Notes under the pieces: generated by a model
The model's input: only the letters and a program-made list of their open reading frames with translations
Databases searched by the model: none
What the model was told of the DNA's origin: nothing
Made by a program: the position numbers and the translations under genes
Assembly (NCBI GenBank): GCA_035222895.1
Contig: JAVYIG010000406.1
Span: 497,001 to 561,000 of the forward strand
Direction of reading: 5' to 3'
DNA from: Strongylocentrotus droebachiensis
Taxonomy: Eukaryota; Echinodermata; Echinoidea; Camarodonta; Strongylocentrotidae
DNA length: 64,000 nt
Shown here: piece by piece, positions 45,656 through 56,999 of the stretch
Position numbering within the stretch: the first letter of the stretch is position 1
How the letters are laid out: each line of letters starts with the position of its first letter

Positions 45656-47278
45656 ACTCATCTTCTCCTATTTCCTCTCTCAGGTCATTCTCCTATTAGC
45701 CTTTTCCTTTTTTCCTTACATAAATCTTTCTCAATCGCATGTTCGCCCCTTCTGTCCATCTCTTCTGTGCCCCCTCCTCCCCAACCCCCTCGTTCTAATT
45801 CCCTCTCACTCATTGGAATTCCTTTCGACCAGCTTTGAAAGATTAAACTCCAAGTTCTGATATGTTATAAACTCAGTATTCTGTTGCCTGTATATAAATT
45901 AGAGAAAGTAGAAAATAACACACATCTTCAACAATTTTATAGGAAAGCAGATAATTTATTAAAAACTTGAAATTCGAATTTAACTGGAACTATCACAGAT
46001 GTCAAACTATTAACAAAGTTGGAACAAATAGTACTAACATGGCTAAAAGTCAAGGTTTGTTTATCACGTTATCAGGGGCATTGCTACATCATTTCTTAGG
46101 AGGGAAGATTATACAAATCGTCGGAAATGTAAGACCACAATTCTCCCTATTCACAATTTAGATAGATAGAGAGACAGAGAGAGAAGAGAGATGTAGAGAG
46201 ATGTCCTTACATAATTTAGGATCTAAACTGTCCCGACAGAGAGTTTTACAGGAAAGGGGGGGGGGGTTCAATCCCAATTAACTTTTCTAGCGACGCCCCG
46301 GTTCTGTTAACATACATTCCAGTGTTTTCCCCTGTGGAACACTACTAATCTTTTATCGGGTTACTCAAAATAAAAAGTTTCACTTGAAAATCAAGAAACA
46401 AATGAATAAATATGACCCGCAAAGGAGACCTCAATTGATAACTTTAAAATCATCTAGTCTACGATTCCCAAGGATTGTCTCTAAATGCATGTATAATATA
46501 TTACATTTTATGAAAATGCTTTCCTATATTTCGAAGAAATACAATCTACAAGGAATTCCTCTGAATACATGTATAATTTGTTAAATGTTATCAAAATCAC
46601 TTTCCTATTTTTTCGAAGAAATACAATGGACAACAAGCGATGTATATGACGAATTCCACTCCATTAAAACATTTAAAATCATCCCAAATGCTTATTAAGA
46701 CCAATAACATGTTGATCTTTTACATTTACATGAGGCATTTAAACGAAAATAGTGGACATTCAATGTATATGAAATGTAATACATTTACACTACACCATAA
46801 CAAATTTTAAAATTAACTCATCAAATATTACATATCATGGGTATGGTTAATCAAAAATAATGAAACTATTTCAAAATATTAAGCTTTCTGTTGAAAAACT
46901 GGAATTGGCGTATATTACTTAATGAGGCTTACACTTAAATGATAACGTTTTCAAATTTAGATGATTATACATAGAACACATTCATCTTTTCTTTATTATT
47001 TTACACATACCATATAAATAACAAACATTGTTGCCGATACCTTTTTGCCTAAAATGATTGCGGCAATATGATTTATTCTTGATAGATAAAGTTTATATCT
47101 CAAAACTCAGAACTGTACTGAACAATAAAGATTGATCAATAAAGTTTTTGAGAAGAGATCAACTTTGAACTGCAAAAAAGCCTAGTCATTTTGTCACAAT
47201 CATTTCATGAATTTAGGTACAAACAATTCAAAACTTTATAGGAATCAGATCCATTCAAGAGTACTGGCTCTGTTGAAT

Positions 47279-47452
47279 AGCATAGATTCAGCCGATGAAG
47301 GGGCATTGATGTCATGGGAGGGGGTACTGAATTTATTAGATATAAAATGTGAAAGAACTACGCCATCGAGTGAGGGGTGTGAAGGGCTGTCACATCTTCT
47401 TTACATAATTAATTATAGGATAATTGTCCATAATTGTGAGGATTATTATTGA
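47279..47452 (+). pseudogene. Short conserved plus-strand coding remnant, copy 2
   Basis: Duplicate of 40291-40404 with a 2-base deletion that changes frame after LNLLD; otherwise the CGCCATCGAGT segment is preserved. Confidence 0.3.
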
Positions 47453-47514
47453 AAGTGCAGCTTAAATGGATTTCCATCCTGAAATTTCAGCAGGTTTTTA
47501 CTTTGGTGTCTACA

Positions 47515-47725
47515 GGTGCAATATATCTATAATAACTTCGTATACACAGGGAAGCCTCGTCAGCTTTAATACTGTTCTTCCATAGGGCCCTGCATTTATT
47601 ATTATCCCGGTGAATACCAGGTACCCATTAACACCTGGGTGGAGAGTGGCAATTGTAGATTAATATCTTGCTAGAGGATGTTTGTGCTGGGCTTTGATTC
47701 GAACTTTGGATTGACAGTCAGGTGA
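47515..47725 (-). mobile_element. tRNA-derived SINE, inverted copy in unit 2
   Basis: Same family and orientation as 40540-40730, with TTCGAATCAAAGCCCAGC near 47687-47704. Confidence 0.8.
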
Positions 47726-48028
47726 ATAAACAACCTTATTTAGACAACTTCCACTGTAGAAGTGTACATCCTAAATATAAAGTGTTGCGCAAAAGTTATA
47801 CAAACGTTGTTCCTTTTTGGTCTTATATGGTCCGAGAGACGTCAGCATCGTGGTTAAATATGACCCGGAGAAATGACAAGTGTAACCGCGGTCATTTTGT
47901 GAAGATGTATATATTCATTTTTGTGCGATCACTTTGGTCAAATATTCAGAATTACTTGCACATTTCACATTCAAAAGAGTCCATGGTAGGTTGTGGAGCT
48001 TCTATTTATTCAGAATGATTCATGTCTT

Positions 48029-48776
48029 CTATGGGAATACGCCGGTCCAATATAAAATTAGAAGAATGCTTCCTCCTATGATGGTGACAGCGAATAGCGC
48101 ACAGCATATTTCCTCACCCAACCACTATATATTCAATTGATAAGATATAAGATTTACAATTAACAGCAGAAGTAAAAGCACGGTTGAATCATTTTAGGCA
48201 GTATTAGAAAGTATTTGGTCGTACTTTGATTTGGGGTATTAATAACAAAAGTTACTATTTACTCCCCTTGAAGGAATGAATATTAAGACCTGTGTATTTA
48301 TCATCATACGAAATTATAGGAAACATATATTTTTGTGGATGCCGAGGTGTGGTTGCAAAATTTATCCCTGAAATCATTTTGTATATTACGAGACAAAATA
48401 GCTCACTTAAAATAGAAAGTCATCCAACCCACCAGCATCAGGAGCTGGTCATTTAATTTGCCCAAAGTGATCCTCCAAGTCTTATAGTTTGTAGGATATT
48501 TGGACAAATTAAACGCACCCCAAAATGTAAGAAGAATCAAATTAATTTGCTGATGAGAGATCTTTCTAGACCAGTGTTCCACTTGAGGATACAGTGGCGT
48601 CGCCCAGGTAGACCATGAGACTAAAAACAATTTTTGCGCATAATTTCCCTCATAAAAATGAGACAAAGCTTTCGCCACGTTAATCAAATAATCGAGTGAT
48701 AAAGATATATTGTATTTTGTATACTCACTTTGCCCTTATGCCGACGTGGCTCGTTGTATTGACCACCGGGAGCCAT
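48029..48776 (-). CDS. Gene E: 47-residue membrane microprotein with PG-NE-RH leader
   Basis: Exon 1 48776-48729 encodes MAPGGQYNEPRRHKGK up to a GTGAGT donor, phase 0. Exon 2 48124-48029 (acceptor ATATATAG, pyrimidine-poor) encodes WLGEEICCALFAVTIIGGSI followed by LLILYWTGVFP and TAG. One membrane helix led by CC. It is the unit-2 counterpart of gene D, but the helix sequence has diverged far more than the leader, and its YWTGVF end is closer to gene B. Promoter block at 48929-48985. Confidence 0.7.
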
Positions 48777-49310
48777 AGTAAAAACTTTTGCCTGTTAATG
48801 CTGTCTAAGAAGCAGAAAATCGTTTGCACTGCCGCTTGCCCTGAACGCCTCTGTTTTCTCGATAGTGAGCGACGCAGAGTTTTATGAAGTATGTTTATTT
48901 GATAGTCTGAGCACGTGAGAGTCGTGGAGTTTCGTGATTGGCGAATCAAGTATAGATGATCATATCATCAAACAGGACTTCCCCGCCAGCAGTGACGGAA
49001 TACGATTCCACTCGGCTGGGAGTTGATAAACAGTTGGCAGCCTATAGATTCATACCCCTCGTAAACTTGATTTTGTTGGTGTGTTTTAGGAGTTTTTAAT
49101 AGTATATATGCAAACAGCAACAGTTCCGACTAGGATGACTACTATTACGATGCACAGACAGAGACCCTTGCATGGCATATCACTGCACGGACCCTACATA
49201 TGAAATGGATAAGATATAAGATGTACAATTAACAGTAGAAGTCAAAGCAAGGTTGAAACATTTTAGGCAGTATTAGAAGGTATTTGGTCAAACTTTTGCA
49301 TGTTATGTAT
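48140..49310. repeat. 1.07-kb tandem duplication that created genes E and F
   Basis: AGATATAAGATxTACAATTA at about 48143 and 49211, followed by a shared TTTTAGGCAGTATTAGAA and the (A/T)CTACAAGA(T/C)AAAAT segments. The offset of about 1070 bases equals the spacing of the two gene bodies. Confidence 0.82.
48929..48985 (-). promoter_or_regulatory. Shared promoter block, gene E copy
   Basis: Same CCAAT palindrome (48933-48946) about 160 bases upstream of the ATG. GGGGAAGTCC upstream on the coding strand is one mismatch from kappaB. Confidence 0.6.
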
Positions 49311-49890
49311 TGATAACAGTATTTACTATTCCCTCCCCTTTAAGGAATCATAAGACCTGTGTATTTATTATCATACGAACTTATAAGAAATCAACTTTTT
49401 GAGGATGCCGAGTTGTGGTTGCAATTTTATCCCTGAAATCTTTTTGTATACTACAAGATAAAATCGCTCAGATGAAAAGAGTAAGTCGTCTTATACACCA
49501 GGAACAGGAGCTGGGCATTCAATTTGCCAATACTGATCCTCAAAAATAATATGTCAAGTCCTGTAGTCTTAATATATTTGGAAATATACAACGCAACCAA
49601 AAATGTGAGATTTAAAAAAGAAATGTGAGAAGCTTTTTGTGCCTTTTTTCTTTATTTCTTTGCTGATCAGAGATTTAGACCATTGTTCCACTTGAGGATA
49701 AAGTTGCGTCACCCTTGTAGACCATGGCATTGAAACCATTTAGTGTGCATAATTTCTCTCACAAGAATGAGATAAAACTTTCGCAACATTAATCAAATAA
49801 TAATAGTGAAATAGAGGCGGTGAAATTTTTACTTACGTCGTAGTGCCGCCCTGACTCGTTGCATATACAACCAGGAGTTGGATATTCCAT
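49086..49890 (-). CDS. Gene F: 53-residue Cys-rich membrane microprotein with PG-NE-RH leader
   Basis: Exon 1 49890-49837 encodes MEYPTPGCICNESGRHYD up to a GTAAGT donor, phase 0. Exon 2 49193-49086 (acceptor TTTCATATGTAG) encodes GPCSDMPCKGLCLCIVIVVI followed by LVGTVAVCIYTIKNS and TAA. Six of seven cysteines fall in the head and at the membrane border, reminiscent of small Cys-rich tail-anchored stress proteins (CYSTM type), though the signature is not the same. The stop is about 310 bases from the start of gene E. Promoter block at 50021-50080. Confidence 0.7.
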
Positions 49891-50020
49891 ATTGAAAGTT
49901 TTTGCCACTTAATACTGTCTTCGAGAAAATGAGTTTGTAAGCCTCTTTTTCCTCACTGCAGAGCGACGCAGAATTTGTGAAGTTTTTTTTATTCTCTGGT
50001 CTTAGTACGTGGCAGTCATG

Positions 50021-50080
50021 GAGCTTCGTGATTGGCGAACCAAGTATAATGGATGAACATGTCATCAAACCGAACTTTAG
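50021..50080 (-). promoter_or_regulatory. Shared promoter block, gene F copy
   Basis: GCTTCGTGATTGGCGAACCA at 50023-50042, about 140 bases upstream of the gene F ATG, with ATGACATGTTCATCC upstream on the coding strand. The GGGGAAG element is lost here. Confidence 0.55.
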
Positions 50081-50207
50081 TGCTCTTTGTCATGTTATTA
50101 TTTTCTCCAACTCAATTTCGGCATTTTTGTGTATATATCTATTTTTTAAAGAGCATAGTGGGAAGACAAAATGAATGAAAAGAAATACCTCGTTTGTGTC
50201 GACGTAC

Positions 50208-50255
50208 GTGTCGAGTTGTCTCGTTGGCCCGTGTTCCTGGTACAGGCCTCGGCAT
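50208..50255 (-). pseudogene. Orphan leader exon G of the PG-NE-RH family
   Basis: ATG at 50255 encodes MPRPVPGTRANETTRH and then a GTACGT donor in phase 0, exactly the shape of the other leader exons. No membrane, ubiquitin-like or zinc exon follows before gene F starts at 49890. It may be an alternative first exon of gene F or the relic of a lost gene. Confidence 0.45.
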
Positions 50256-50424
50256 CTTTATTGTACAGCGAAACCTTTGTATGAACACCACTCAAGGGAA
50301 ACGAGAAAAATTGTTTTTGTAGGCAGGTATTCTTTCTTTTTAGGCTCTTTAAGTCCCCGTTGCAATGAAAGATATCATCCAAAGGAAATGAAAAATGTGG
50401 ACTTTACAGTCGCTTTAAAGCAGG

Positions 50425-51130
50425 TTTCACTGTATACATGTATATGGCGACAACCAATTCAACCGCTATGTTAGGTATCCTTGATCTCTAATGTAAGAGA
50501 TATCTTTCTAGTTTCTAGGTAACTTCATTTTGGAGGAACAGTCATATGTAGACAATTGCACAGTTTTGGTACCTCCGGAGAGAAATGTATAGCTTATGTA
50601 GGACATCCCAGATTTGCATATGGTCCAGATGAACGTGGAGAGTAAGGATTGGAGGAATATCGTATGGATGACATCACGGTTCGGGTTGGAGAATCCCCTC
50701 TTGGCTATTTCACAGACCTTTGCCTACAAATATATTTTTTGCCATGTTACGTCCTGTACGTTGGTCGGTAGAAGTGGTGAAACGTTTTGAAAGTTAATAT
50801 TTTGTGAAAGCCCATCGGTAATTAGATGGCCCGAATTTATTTTGTATTTTACAAGAGGGTGACGAGGTAGGATCTAGACCATGCTTAACTTCATCCATCC
50901 AAAAAAATCCAAACATAGTTAATATACTCGTCAACCCTATATTACCAGGATAAAACTATGTTTTGTTGATTTTGATGACACACATACCAATGTATGACCT
51001 ACAATATCATCAAATAATGACATTCAAGCAATGAAGGAAGTTTTCTTTGTCATCGTCTAAAAATTGTATTACACCTCCGAATGAACGTCTTTCAGATTAT
51101 TATTATTACGATTTTTGTAAAAACCCATCG
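50425..51130. repeat. Start of a third, truncated duplication unit
   Basis: Aligned with 43275-43900 (for example GGTAC(C/A)TCCGGAGAGA(A/G)ATG and GGTTGGAGAATCCCC). Homology ends about 51110. A short internal repeat, AAGCCCATCGGTATTAGATGG, recurs at about 51125. Confidence 0.85.
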
Positions 51131-51139
51131 GTATTAGAT

Positions 51140-53480
51140 GGAACGAGTTTGTTTGGTATTTTACACGAGGGGTTACGATGTAGGATCTAGACCATGCTTA
51201 AGTTTCATGGTATTCTCCTTTGTGCCGAGATCCCATTTCATGATCAAAATTCAACTTTTCTTTAGCATTTGTGAAAAGCCTTTGTGGCAATATGTTATGC
51301 AAATTCTTCAGTATACATTTAAAAAATGCTTTAATTAGTAGTTTATCAAAGCATAATGATTTCAGATGTCGACTTCTTGATATCGATTACTTGCGTAATG
51401 AATTCAAATTTGAAAGTACAATGAAATTTAAGGACCTTTATCTCAACTCATTTCGACCACATGTACCGTAGTTTACTGCAAAGAATGCTGATACTATTTG
51501 GTTGGTAATTACGTCACTGGAGAGCACACCTTCGTCAACATTGCACACTCCCCCACAACTTTATACATCCTCACCGATACCCCCACTCACAACCCGCTAT
51601 ATGTTTAAACACAACCAACCGGACCCCCTTCCATCCTCACACCCATCTTCAAACATATCCAACCTCAACTAGAAACACACTCGTTCCCTCACCCCACATA
51701 CACACACCTACTCTCTATTTCTCTCACAAAACCCGCATTACACCATTACTTACAACCGCCCAGATACACACACACACCCACACACGCACACGCGCGCACA
51801 CATACAGCACACATACACTCACACACATATAGCACACATACACGCACACACGCACACCTCCTTCCACACCCACTTGGTCTTCCAAAAGGGGTGAATATGT
51901 GGCAAAGACTTTCGCTCTCCCGATCCCACGTCTTTATCTCATTCTTTCTCAATATTTCACTTATTTTCCTCTCATCATGCAAGGCTTTACACGGACATTG
52001 TGAAATTAATTTCTGATTACTAAGTCTAATCTATCCAACTCGATTTTCGTTATGTATATTTATCACATTCTTACCGTTCTTTATATCATTTTAAACCCTA
52101 AATTTACAAGGCTTTCCCTTTTATTCCTTTTAATCTGTCTCTCTGTCTGTCTGTCCGTCTCCCTCTCTCTCTCTCACTCATTCTCTCCAAATCTTTTAAA
52201 CCCCGAAGCAATGACATTGACGATTCAGTTTTCTATTTTGTTTTTATTTTAATTTATTTTAGACCATTACAAAACGGGGAAGAATATTAGTATAATTTAT
52301 GAATCCATTAATCCATAATTGACCCATAAAACTCAGATTCAGTTTAATCATAATGAGAGCATCATATTTTTATTAGTTTTACAGAAATAATACCCTCATG
52401 AATCCCCATCTGTTTTTAATTATTTCTAAAACAATCAACAAGACTTTCTGTTTAATAATACGCGTAAAACCACCTAACTGTATTTGCATTTTCTCAGTTT
52501 ACTTTACTTTTTTTCCGACTTGATAGACATAATAGGCTTCTTTATAGAAAGGAAAGTCCTAGTTACATTGAATCAATTGAACACGATTTATTTGACAGAT
52601 GTTTTGAATGGTGATAATGTGAATAATGCACCTAAAAAATTTAATTGTTAATTACAATGTTATTATGACAAAGATAATCCTCTTGTCACAGAAAAATGTA
52701 GTTCTACATTTTAAGAAACACATGGATCACGAAAGGTATTGTGAAACATATCGAAACAAGACACTGCTTTTATAAATTATATATGAAGAGTTTCATTCCG
52801 AATGGAGCTAAATCCACGTTGGGTACTTCTGAGTAAATCGCCTTTTTTATTTCTCCACTTTCCCGTTAGTAATGTACCTTAATGTTGTTATATATGTTAA
52901 AGGTGTCACCCTGGACCAAAAGTATACGATAAGAAAACAATCTACCAGTTTTTCCTGATTTTTACTAAACTTTTAGATTTTATTTTTCCCTGGATTTAGC
53001 TCCTTGAAACATGATATTGTATCTAAATTTGTTCATACTTCCTGCTGAAATTTTCGAATGTGATATAGTGCATTTTGTCCCCATGTAGGAAATCATTATT
53101 TTAAGACAGATAACTCAATTTTGATAAAATATGGATTTAGCTCCTTTTGGAATCAAGCTCTTCATATGTAAAACCCATCAAACTTAAACATCACAAATTA
53201 CAACAAATATCGTAATATATTGACAAGTATCATTTGATGTTCTCGAAAGTTGTATAACTCTAAACAATTAAGTAAATGTGAGAGCAACGTGGCGTGTTAT
53301 CAATGAGGCAATCAGAAAGAAAACTGAGCCTCAACCCAAAGATAATTTGACGCTAAATGGTAATTGATTGGTAATGAGATACCCAATTTAAATGATTATT
53401 ATGCATCGTTCATTACATTCTTAAGTTATATTGAATAACAAGTAGCAGAAAAAACTGATACTACAAATGTTGATTTGACA
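51140..53480. other. No gene seen; CA/CCACA-rich tract 51530-51870
   Basis: AC-rich simple sequence at 51530-51870 and CT tract at 52135-52190. The rest is AT-rich without supported exons. Confidence 0.4.
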
Positions 53481-53944
53481 CATTTTTTTTGTTTGGAAAA
53501 TATCATTCCTTAATCCCATTTGATTCCGTTCAATAAATCATATGCACCATACGACTACTGAATATCCCGGACTGCGAGCAGTCCTCTCATCGGAGCGGCG
53601 TCTAACCTCCCAGACCAGTAGAGCAGGCGAGGAAACAAATTGGAGAAGGCTATATTGGTGCAATCCGACCGAGCCATAGTCATGTCTTGCGCCGAAACTC
53701 CTGGGAGGCGGGGAGGGTAGTTCAGGATACCATTCCACGCACATCGGAGGTCGCCGTACGATGTTCACGGTCTAAAATGTATTCATTGCAGGAATAGTCA
53801 AACGCCATTGCTGATGAAGTATAAATCTTGGGCAATTATGATTCAAGATCAATATAGTGATGTGTATCCGGACCTATCCTTTATAGCAATGGAATTACGA
53901 TAAAAAGGGAGGCCTAACTAATGAAAGTATACGGTCAGATAAAT

Positions 53945-54150
53945 ATCGATTGCAAGAACTTGGGGAAGAACATTCCACATCCTGATGGCCGCGAAGAACG
54001 TTTGGTGAACGCCAACAGTTCTTGCAAAGGGAATGAGGAACACGTGGAAGTGTCCGTCGTTAGGTGTGGCTGCGATGGGATGTATATAACCTTAAGTGTT
54101 ATGATAGGACCCAGACTTCAAATTGTGTTAGATAAGTCATCTTTGTGGCA
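53945..54150 (-). mobile_element. LINE C-terminal remnant, copy 1
   Basis: Minus strand gives GVHQTFFAAIRMWNVLPQVL, the typical FF..IR.WN.LP end of non-LTR reverse transcriptase proteins. The upstream part is broken by frameshifts. Confidence 0.7.
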
Positions 54151-54203
54151 CTTTCAATATTAACGTTGGCTGTAAATCGTTGTATCTCGCCATCCTCTTC
54201 CTT

Positions 54204-55745
54204 TTAACATGAAAAAAGTTTCCAAAAATAACATGTCCAACTACATGTGGTCTCACTCCAAGGAATTGATTTGCCACAGCTGCGACAATAGTTCTGAAAA
54301 AGGTGAAAATAATATTTAATGAGTTTATTTCGTTCTTGTAATGTTAGCGTGGAAGAACTTCATTCACAATATCACCTCAAAAGGATAGCTCCTCAAATAC
54401 AATCATAATCGAAATATGACAAGAAATGGCTTAACATTTTTGAAAGTTGATTAAAAAACTGCGTAATTTTTGTTTGAAATGTTACTTTTTATATTCCTTT
54501 TCCTTTTTATATTCCTTTTCTTTTTATATTCCTTTTCCATATTCCTTTTTTCCTTTTCCTTTTATTCCTTTTTCCCTCTTACATGCAAAAAAATTCTGAA
54601 CAAATCTCAAACTCTTATTTCAGTGTACAGTGCATGTGACATTCAGCAAAAAGGAATTTTTATCATCTTGATGGTTTTACAAACAACTCATTTGACATAA
54701 CATTACTTAATGCTACATAAGCAGCCTTCTTAATCGCTTCAAGACAGTTTATTTCATAATGAAATCTCATAGCCAGAACGCGACTCTCTTTAAGGGACCC
54801 CCCAAAAAGAGAAGATAGGCCTATATAGAATAATAGCTGGCATCTTCAAATATATAGCAAAACAGAAGATATTTTGTTACTTGATTCCTATTTTGGAATC
54901 ACAAATTGTGTGTTTCCCGCAAAAAAGTATATATATATACGGTCGCATTCGTCCTAAATAGGTTGTATGGTGTTTGTATTAAAAAAATTGTAATCAACAC
55001 TAGATAAGATATAAAATATAATTTATGCAGGCACCTCGCCGCTAAATATACATAAATATGAGAAAATTCGGGCATTTCGTTGCCTAGAATTATCCCGTTT
55101 CTAAATGATGCGAGCGAGTAAATCGAACATGGCAAAATTGCAATTTCAAGATAAAAGCTGCCTGAAATCACCCTGTTTCTGAATAATGCGTCCGAGCGAG
55201 GAATAAATACACTTTTTTTAAATCATATAATGCTTTGCAGTCGCAAAATTTCATACACTAGCGCTTTCTAATATTTTGTATTTTTACGAAATCGACGTTA
55301 TTCCACGATAATCTTTGATGCAACTAAACTTCTTTCGCGGCATCCCTATCAATATATTAAGGCACCCCGGTTAAAAAAAACGCTGATCTAGATAACATTG
55401 CCCCTAATGATGCACATCATTTATATCTTTTGCATTACACGAATTCTTTTGGTTAATACAAACATTTAATATCGTTTATAAAATTATAATACTCTCGACA
55501 GATTTGCTCAACAATACACGTAAATTATTAATTCCACGTCACTGCCCCACCGCCAACAACAAAAAGAAGAGAAAGAGGAATGAAGCCATTAATGAATTAT
55601 ATTCAACAAATTATATAATTTATATCTGTTAATGATAGATATCTAACCAATCTCACAATAAACACACAGGAAATGTATTTGTTCATATATTTACATGCCG
55701 TTGTGGTTCATTTTCTCTGGTACCAGGCGTTGGTTTGTCAGACAT
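54204..55745 (-). CDS. Gene H: 46-residue protein, PG-NE-RH leader plus four-cysteine zinc-ribbon-like exon
   Basis: Exon 1 55745-55695 encodes MSDKPTPGTRENEPQRH and ends at a GTAAAT donor, phase 0. Exon 2 54293-54204 (acceptor TTCACCTTTTTCAG) encodes NYCRSCGKSIPWSETTCSWT followed by CYFWKLFSC and TAA. C-x2-C-G-K ... C-x3-C looks like a minimal zinc ribbon, and both the cysteines and the CSWTC are kept in gene I. The intron is 1.4 kb and contains a repeat with CACCTCGCCGCTAAATATAC-type units. The splice donor is weaker than in the other genes. Function unknown; small zinc ribbons commonly mediate protein or nucleic-acid contacts. Confidence 0.62.
54478..54575. repeat. ATTCCTTTT minisatellite
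   Basis: TATATTCCTTTTC units repeated about five times in the intron of gene H. The Phe-rich frame over it is an artefact. Much shorter at the duplicate site (58885). Confidence 0.85.
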
Positions 55746-55845
55746 GTTGTATAAATATCACCCTTCGATCCAACTTGCAGAATTATCAAACTCGTTTTGA
55801 CTCTCCTACGGCAACGAAATGAGTGATGTACTTTCCCGTAAACAC
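55746..55845 (-). promoter_or_regulatory. Conserved upstream region of gene H (like gene I at 60027-60125)
   Basis: GTTTTGACTCTCCTACGGCA-ACGAAATGA and ATGATGTACTTTCCCG are shared with gene I. On the coding strand CGGGAAAGTACATCA is a half kappaB-like sequence. No TATA box seen. Confidence 0.4.
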
Positions 55846-55849
55846 CACT

Positions 55850-56300
55850 ACAATATATAAACTAATGCATGTCTCAAAATCACAAATACGGGCGAATCCA
55901 TTTTTCATGGGGATTTTTCTTGATAGGAGGGGGAGGAATGGAACCGTGAGAAAAACGTCACGTTAAAGATAAAGACCTGTAGAGGTAAAATTGCGGTTCA
56001 AGGGTTTTGGGTGCAAAATATCCATTCAATATTTTTTAAATATTGCCTTCAGAGGTTTAGATGGCAATACTTTTACCTTAATTCGCAAAAAAGCAGAAAT
56101 ATATTTGCCAAAATGTTTGATGTTGAAGTGCATTCGCGATATCTATCCATGTTAATTTACCAATTATATAAATTTGTAGGCGGTTTCCCGGCAAACTTTG
56201 TATCATCACGTATTAGTAAAAACGTATTTTTTTACATGATTGGTAATAAAAGCTTCCATTTCAATTTTTAAAAGGGGGCGTTTCCAAAACTGGTCTTTAC
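55850..56300. other. No gene seen
   Basis: AT-rich DNA between gene H and a tyrosine-recombinase remnant. Confidence 0.35.
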
Positions 56301-56305
56301 CGTTA

Positions 56306-56997
56306 ACGTGTCGTTTGTTTAGGCCTTCACTAGCACGAGTGGCTACCGCCGCTGCCAGAGTTTCCGTGCCAGATAGGCTTTGGCAGAAACACGGGCGATG
56401 GAGTAGTGAGAATCTATTCCCTGAAATCTATAATTAGACTTGAGAATCTGTTGTGTTCAGACAACGTAGCGAGATTAAACAAAACAAGATCCCCCCTAAT
56501 CCAAATTGGGCTCATTTATCAGTTGTATACGAACGTTCAAAATTCATTATAGGAAACATTGTATAAAATATTGAACATGTTAGTTACATCACAATTTTAT
56601 GGAGAGACAATGCTATTATGTTATTGAAATTGTAAATTTTCTAATATGTTATATATAATGTGTACTTAATATCTATGTTGACGTTACATTTGCTCGTGCC
56701 TCTCCTTTCTGTATTTTCTTATTGTTTATCCTTGATTTGTTACTCTCTTTATTTGTCTTTACGCTATATTTTTACCAGTCTTCTGAGTGCATCAGTTTGT
56801 TGGGCGGAGGGACCTTTACGGTTACAGTAATTAAGTTTGCTCTCTTCTTCCCTGGCCGCCATCTTTTGCATTTAGAATATTGCTACAAAAATTTGTATTT
56901 GCATAGTTTTTGTCATTCTAATTATGTATTTACCATGATTATATTATTTTATTGTTATATTTTTTGAAAGTGCCGAATAAATAATACAATACAATAC
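56306..56997 (+). mobile_element. Tyrosine-recombinase retroelement remnant and 3' tail
   Basis: The frame 56312-56437 reads ATAAARVSVPDRLWQKHGRW then SSENL, the C-terminal signature (AT.AA...VPD.L....GRW.S) of the DIRS/Ngaro/Crypton-like tyrosine recombinases. The preceding catalytic HxxR is degenerate (LFRP). A 3' region follows, with GCCGAATAAATAATACAATA-type end and a short ATACA tandem tail at 56977-56996. The link between the two parts is inferred from adjacency. Confidence 0.65.
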
Positions 56998-56999
56998 AA

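Larger units (their letters stand above)
43275..50400. repeat. Segmental duplication unit 2
   Basis: The part 43755-49080 aligns with unit 1 (36845-42330). The 5' part 43275-43900 aligns with 50425-51070, where a third unit starts and soon ends. Contains microprotein genes E and F and the orphan exon G. Confidence 0.88.
53480..55845. repeat. Segmental duplication carrying gene H (partner 57880-60120)
   Basis: CATACGACTACTGxATAT(C/T)CCGG occurs at 53548 and 57954, and GGTACCAGGCGTTGGT at 55719 and 60000. Order and orientation are conserved throughout, offset 4.3-4.4 kb. Confidence 0.9.

Noticed and set aside
45122-45838. Thr/His/Pro-rich and Gly/Cys-rich frames of 120-160 codons
   Set aside because: Translations of the ACACCC minisatellite in several frames.
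53538-53768. 76-codon minus-strand frame in the gene H duplication
   Set aside because: The duplicate at 57950-58190 does not keep the frame; the DNA is conserved only as part of the duplicated LINE-associated repeat.
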